Below, piece by piece: positions 59,792-64,000 of a stretch of 64,000 bases of DNA. The DNA is from Mariannaea sp. PMI_226 (taxonomy: Eukaryota; Ascomycota; Sordariomycetes; Hypocreales; Nectriaceae). Position 1 is the stretch's first letter. Every line of letters starts with the position of its first letter. The position numbers and the translations under genes are program-made. The notes beneath the pieces are model-generated. The model saw nothing but the letters and a program-made list of their open reading frames with translations, had not been told where the DNA came from and searched no databases. Where the stretch lies: contig JANFOG010000007.1 in assembly GCA_024336345.1 (NCBI GenBank), forward strand, positions 1,984,001 to 2,048,000. The letters run 5' to 3'.

Positions 59792-60893
59792 CCACAACAG
59801 GGGTGTGGGAGGGGGGAGAAATCTCCGTCCAAAGAACAGTGGTAATTACTTTTCTCCAACAAAGAACAGCCTCATCTTCTGGCATGAAATAGGTTATCTT
59901 CCTAGTGCATGATAGATATACTGCACGCCTTGCATCGTAGTTAAGGTCGCATGGCATGCTGATGCCCATCCCGTCACAGCCGAATGCAGGAGGTGCCAAA
60001 GTGCCTGTCAGGTCGTAATTGTGATGACCTCATGCACTCCGTAGCCCAGGTAGTTTGTCCCACAGCGGCCAGCAGGAAAGAACCAGAACACGTTTGCCTG
60101 TGAATCCGCTCCAGGCGACAGAAGTCTTGGCAGGTCGAGGCCTTGTTTAGTGTCAGCTAAAGCGGCGTGCTTAATTTGCACCAATCAACCCCGGGTATCT
60201 AACTGCACTAAGGAGAGGCCCCAGCATGGGTACAGCTATTTCAGCCAAGCAGGACCGACGACTGGGGTTTCTCCCTAAAGCAGCAGGCGAAAACATTCCC
60301 TTAGCTTACGGCTTGGAAGGAGAAGATTAACCCGAGTCCGAGGACTGGAATACGGTGTTGTACGAAGTACGAGGCAAGTACTCTGGGCTTGTGTCCGACC
60401 TAGTAATTGACGTATCCCGTCCCTTGCATCCCTCAAATTTGGCAGTCCCAGTCTAACGGCGCTATCAACGGGCTTTAAAAAAGCCTCTGCTGAAAGGCCA
60501 GCCGCAGCCCTTTTGTTTTCGATTTACTACGTACATAAGTATACATTTGTAGTTTTATTATTGTTGTATGCTGGGAGGTTGTAACTGAGGCTGCGGGCCT
60601 AATTCGAGTCGAGGTGTCGCACATGTCTTGATTCAGCTTTACAAAGACACGCACACACTCTCTCTCCCTCTCTTACAGATGGGTTATACATGCTGCAAGT
60701 GCGAGACATGACTCCAATCCGTTTGCTAGGTCCCCCGAGGCGCAAGATACTTTTAGAGTATTTGTTGCCCGGCAGAGATCCGAGATTTACCTTGGCATAT
60801 CGGGTGAGATGTGGACCGGTGGTGTTCTCGAAAAATCTTTCAATGTCGCTAGTAGTTACGAAGCATCGTTGATTGAGCGAATGCGAGGGAAAG

Positions 60894-60917
60894 AAAAAAA
60901 AAAAAAAAAAAAAAAAC
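60894..60917. repeat. 24-base poly-A run
   Basis: Uninterrupted adenines about 1.1 kb to the right of the poly-T run. Confidence 0.8.
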
Positions 60918-62834
60918 TCACCCGGCTCGTCTCTACTCTTCCGTCCACTTGATTTCCCGCTTTCTAAAAGCCCGCCGCCATCCCCAAAGGGAAAGGGAAA
61001 AGGGCTGACCTCTGTGGCAAGTCGGACTTTGAAAGAGGCTCCATCATGACAATTACTAGACACGACCCGCCCAGGATCACCACGCCATCTGACATATGCC
61101 GCGGCTGTGTATCCATCTAGCTGGAAACACTGTGCCACTTGATGGAGATCATTCAATTGTGAGTGGTAAGTAGGCTCCAGCAACCCAGTACCAAAAACCT
61201 CGTCAAGAAGAAATGAAGAGATGGAGTCACCCCAGAGACCTCGGCGGTCAATAAAAGTTGCGCCACTTCTCGGAGCCAACGTAGATTCTTCACCGCACAC
61301 GAGAGGTGCAGATAAAACATCAGTGCATGAAGTGAGGTCTTTTTTTTTTTTCTCTTGTGGGCGCCTGTCTGTGTGTACGTTGAAAATGCATCGAAACACC
61401 GCAAGGACAAAACACCGACGGGGTCTGGAAACTCGGAGGACGGCGGATGGTTTCAATCCCCGACCGTCATTCTCCGTAGCCACGGCACCTTGCAGAAGTT
61501 TTTCAGGCCGTGCCCTCTCTGCTTCGGGGCCTTGCTAGAGGCCGATAGGGCGGACTTCAAGGTGCTTAGTGTGCCACCTGGTTTCTCCGCATACACACCA
61601 AGTACAGGGCGACGGAGTACGGATTTTAGCTAATCAGTTGGCAGCAATATGTAATTGCTCCGGGGGCATATGCATACGTGCGTACACAGATTACATGTCT
61701 CCGGAAAGTTGGGATCTGATGGAAAGGGAGTTCGGAGCTAGGCAGCCATTCAAAGTGTCAGTCTACAGCCCTGCGGTGCTTTTATTAGAAGAGGACGGGC
61801 CCGATTTGTCAACTTTGCCGTTCTATTGCAGTCTAACTCGGCATGTCTATATTTCTGTGCCGGCAGAGCCAAGGACGAGGGTATCATTTAGGTCATTATG
61901 CTATCTACTTCCAGACAAAGGCTACTATTATGGTACTGTCTGTAAATAGTAGAAAGCCAATCCCGATGGACCCGGGAGGTTCTCAACCATCGTTCTGTGA
62001 GAACCTAGTCCCTGCAGGCAGTGCATTATGAGGATTTGTACTGCTGACATGATGCAGGAAATGGCGTTCAAGATGGTGTTGACTATAATCTCATCCATCT
62101 GACAACGGGCAGAGATGCTAGCTAGTCATGAGAGTGCTACTATGGCACAGCCTGTGCCAGATGATCATACCTACTAGGTACCGACTATTAACATGGTCTA
62201 ACTCGATTGCTCCGTCCAATCTGCATAGATCCATACAGTACCCGTCTAAAAGCCTACCAGATGATAGACTCTTGTAATTTTCGACAGGCTACTTTTATCT
62301 GTGAGTCAAATTTGGAATAACCAGTGAACTCACTGTAGTACGTCACCAACCACCATTTCTACAACCAAGCTCTGACAAGTCAACCCATGAGGCAAGCCTA
62401 GAGGCGCAAATGCTATCATCTTTCACTCATAAAAGAGCCCACAATATAATAGGCGTATTATTAACTAAGATCCTTCTCGTTCATGCCTGGTGCCACTGGG
62501 ATAACCGATATGTCGATAATAGGTGGCGCCCCATTTCTCCATTCTGAGGCTCGGTTCCAGCTTTATTTACACAGCGTTGGTACCCCACTCCAAGCCGAGG
62601 CCTCGCTAAAAGAAAACGTTCATCCACTCATTCACTCATTGACTACCAGCCAGCCTGCCTGACTACTGACGCCTAGGCCCCGGCCAACAAAAAACCCACC
62701 CCCACTAGTTAGCCACCTAGCAAATTCACAATCATCAGACATCGACATCCTCATACAGTCTAAAAAAACAACGGGCCAAGCTTTCGAAATAGAACCCTTC
62801 ACATCCCAACCATCAGATCAGCCAACCGGAGCAA

Positions 62835-64000
62835 ATGAAGCTAGTATCACGCAAGGTCCCGAAGGAGCTCGAGGAGGAGACCGTGTCTCTCATGCCCGAG
62901 GATCCCGAAGATATGGTACGTTATCTCTCTCAATGTCAATCTCACACACTCTCTCTCTATCTCTACCTTATATCTCTCGTTCTCCAGCTTCTGTCTACCC
63001 CTCCCCCCCCCCTTTCCACCCCCTCGCCCCTCCATCTATCTCAGCCTTGTACCCCTCCACAGCTGCCGACTGGCTGGATTATCATCACCAACATGATACT
63101 CACCCGTCACTCAACCATGCCAATGCCTCATGGCGGCTGACATGTCCATAATTATTACTCCCTTCATCTATTATACCCATAAAACCCGTCACACGGACCC
63201 TTAATTGCTAACTTACCCACCCTCCCTTCCTCCTAAAGTGGCATGCCTACAACCTGATCCTACCGGGAGACATCATCCACGCCCACGCCATCCGCAAGGT
63301 CACCAGTGCCACAGCTACCGGCAGCTCCATCTCCGGCAGGGTCCATACCGATCTCGCCATCAAAGTCAAGAGCACCTTCTTTGACCCCGTCATCTCCTCC
63401 TTGCGTGTCTCTGGTACCGTCTGCGCGGAGAACCCCCACGTCAGCCTCGGCACCCATCATACTCTCGACCTCGAGGTCAACCGAGCCTTCACCGTCATCA
63501 AGCCCGATGGCTGGGACTCCATCGCAAAGGCCACTCTTCAGGAGGCTCTCGCCGACGACAAGGATGGCGCCCTAGCCGCGGTAGTTATGCAAGAAGGCCT
63601 CGCCAACATCTGCCTCATTACTCAGTTCCGCACAGTCCTCAAGGTCCGTGTCGAGAGCGTCATTCCCAAGAAGCGAGATCTTGCCTCGGAGCAGGACGCT
63701 GGCATGCGCCGCTTCTTCGAGAAGACCTTGTCCACTCTCCTCCGGACCATGGACTTTTCAGAGTCCCGCCCGGTGCTTCTCGCCAGCCCAGGCTTTGTTG
63801 CAACGGATTTCAAGAAGTACATTGCGAACCAGGGTCGAGACAAGGCCGACAAGGTTCTGGTAGCCGTCGCAAAGGAAGCTACGGTGGTACATTCTAACTC
63901 GGGTCACGTTCACAGCTTGAATGAGGTTCTCAAGAGTCCAGAAGTTCTGGCTAAGATGAAGGACATGAAGTTTTCACGGGAGACGCAGTACGTCGACCAG
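62835..64000 (+). CDS. dom34: Dom34/Pelota ribosome-rescue factor, cut by the right edge
   Basis: Exons 62835-62915 and 63239 to past base 64000 give at least 281 residues. The start MKLVSRKVPKELEEETVSLMPEDPEDMWHAYNLILPGD is very typical of Pelota/Dom34: an Sm-fold N-terminal domain (eRF1_1), followed by the eRF1_2-like domain in exon 2 (LASPGFVATDFKKYIA near residue 220). The factor pairs with Hbs1 to split ribosomes stalled on broken or structured mRNA. The intron (62916-63238, 323 nt) is much longer than others here and has CT-rich and C-rich tracts. The C-terminal domain lies beyond the window. The codon use is clearly coding with no stops. Confidence 0.95.

Larger units (their letters stand above)
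56399..62834. other. Long gene-free interval with low-complexity sequence
   Basis: 6.4 kb between divergent promoters of the WD protein and Dom34. It contains repeated GGTACC sequences, a seven-base minisatellite (59572-59603), a 36-base T run and a 24-base A run. A minus-strand frame open for 294 codons (60599-61483) has no ATG near its 5' end and includes a poly-Phe stretch from the A run; I do not call it a gene. No tRNA or snRNA was recognised. Confidence 0.5.

Noticed and set aside
59756..60917. Retroposed copy between the poly-T and poly-A runs
   Set aside because: The two runs would not frame a single copied transcript in a simple way, and no coding or target duplication was found between them.
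60599..61483. 294-codon open frame on the minus strand
   Set aside because: It has no ATG near its 5' end, includes a run of phenylalanines produced by the 24-A homopolymer and resembles no protein family. It is probably open by chance.
1..64000. Secondary-metabolite gene cluster
   Set aside because: There is a P450, a dehydrogenase and several regulators, but they are dispersed and no polyketide, peptide or terpene synthase was seen.

Overview
This window is nuclear DNA from a filamentous ascomycete, most likely a sordariomycete. Genes carry short GT-AG introns (47-108 nt). Three Zn2Cys6-type or fungal_trans regulators, a fungal STAND/NACHT-ankyrin receptor, a CYP65-like P450 and an mtr-type permease are all typical of that group. 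One DNA transposon carries many in-frame stop codons without any frameshift, which looks like repeat-induced point mutation (RIP). The taxonomic call is inference; no rRNA or tRNA was recognised.

Layout. 1-12.5 kb is rich in regulators: a Zn2Cys6 regulator cut by the left edge (-), a fungal_trans protein without a zinc cluster (-), a short-chain dehydrogenase (-), a second Zn2Cys6 regulator (-) facing an AIF/FSP1-like flavoprotein (+), and an uncharacterised protein (+). 13.5-23.4 kb holds an mtr-like amino-acid permease (-), a long gene-poor gap, a PAQR seven-helix membrane protein (-), an unclear coding-like patch (+) and a small secreted, probably GPI-anchored protein (-). 25.0-27.8 kb is a complete but inactivated Fot/pogo-like element with about 111-bp inverted repeats. 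27.9-34.5 kb is one very large NLR-type gene (-): Fungal_N, NACHT and a long ankyrin array, 2122 residues in four exons. A secreted GH25 lysozyme (+) lies 2.4 kb from the NLR start in the divergent direction. 40.7-44.3 kb has a sugar transporter (+) converging on a P450 (-). From 45 kb onward come more conserved genes: a small membrane protein, the ribosome-assembly WD protein Rrb1/GRWD1 (-), thioredoxin (+), a Dgr2/WDR44-like WD protein (-) and, cut by the right edge, Dom34/Pelota (+).

Working together. The right third looks like conserved housekeeping (ribosome assembly, ribosome rescue, redox). The left and middle look accessory. The most interesting locus is 25-37.6 kb: an intact innate-immune-type receptor lies between a dead transposon and a bacterial-wall-degrading lysozyme, so an antibacterial or non-self response locus is a reasonable, untested idea.

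Exon borders were read by hand from splice signals and checked by reading-frame phase; all multi-exon models listed are phase-consistent. Starts are the first plausible ATG unless noted.
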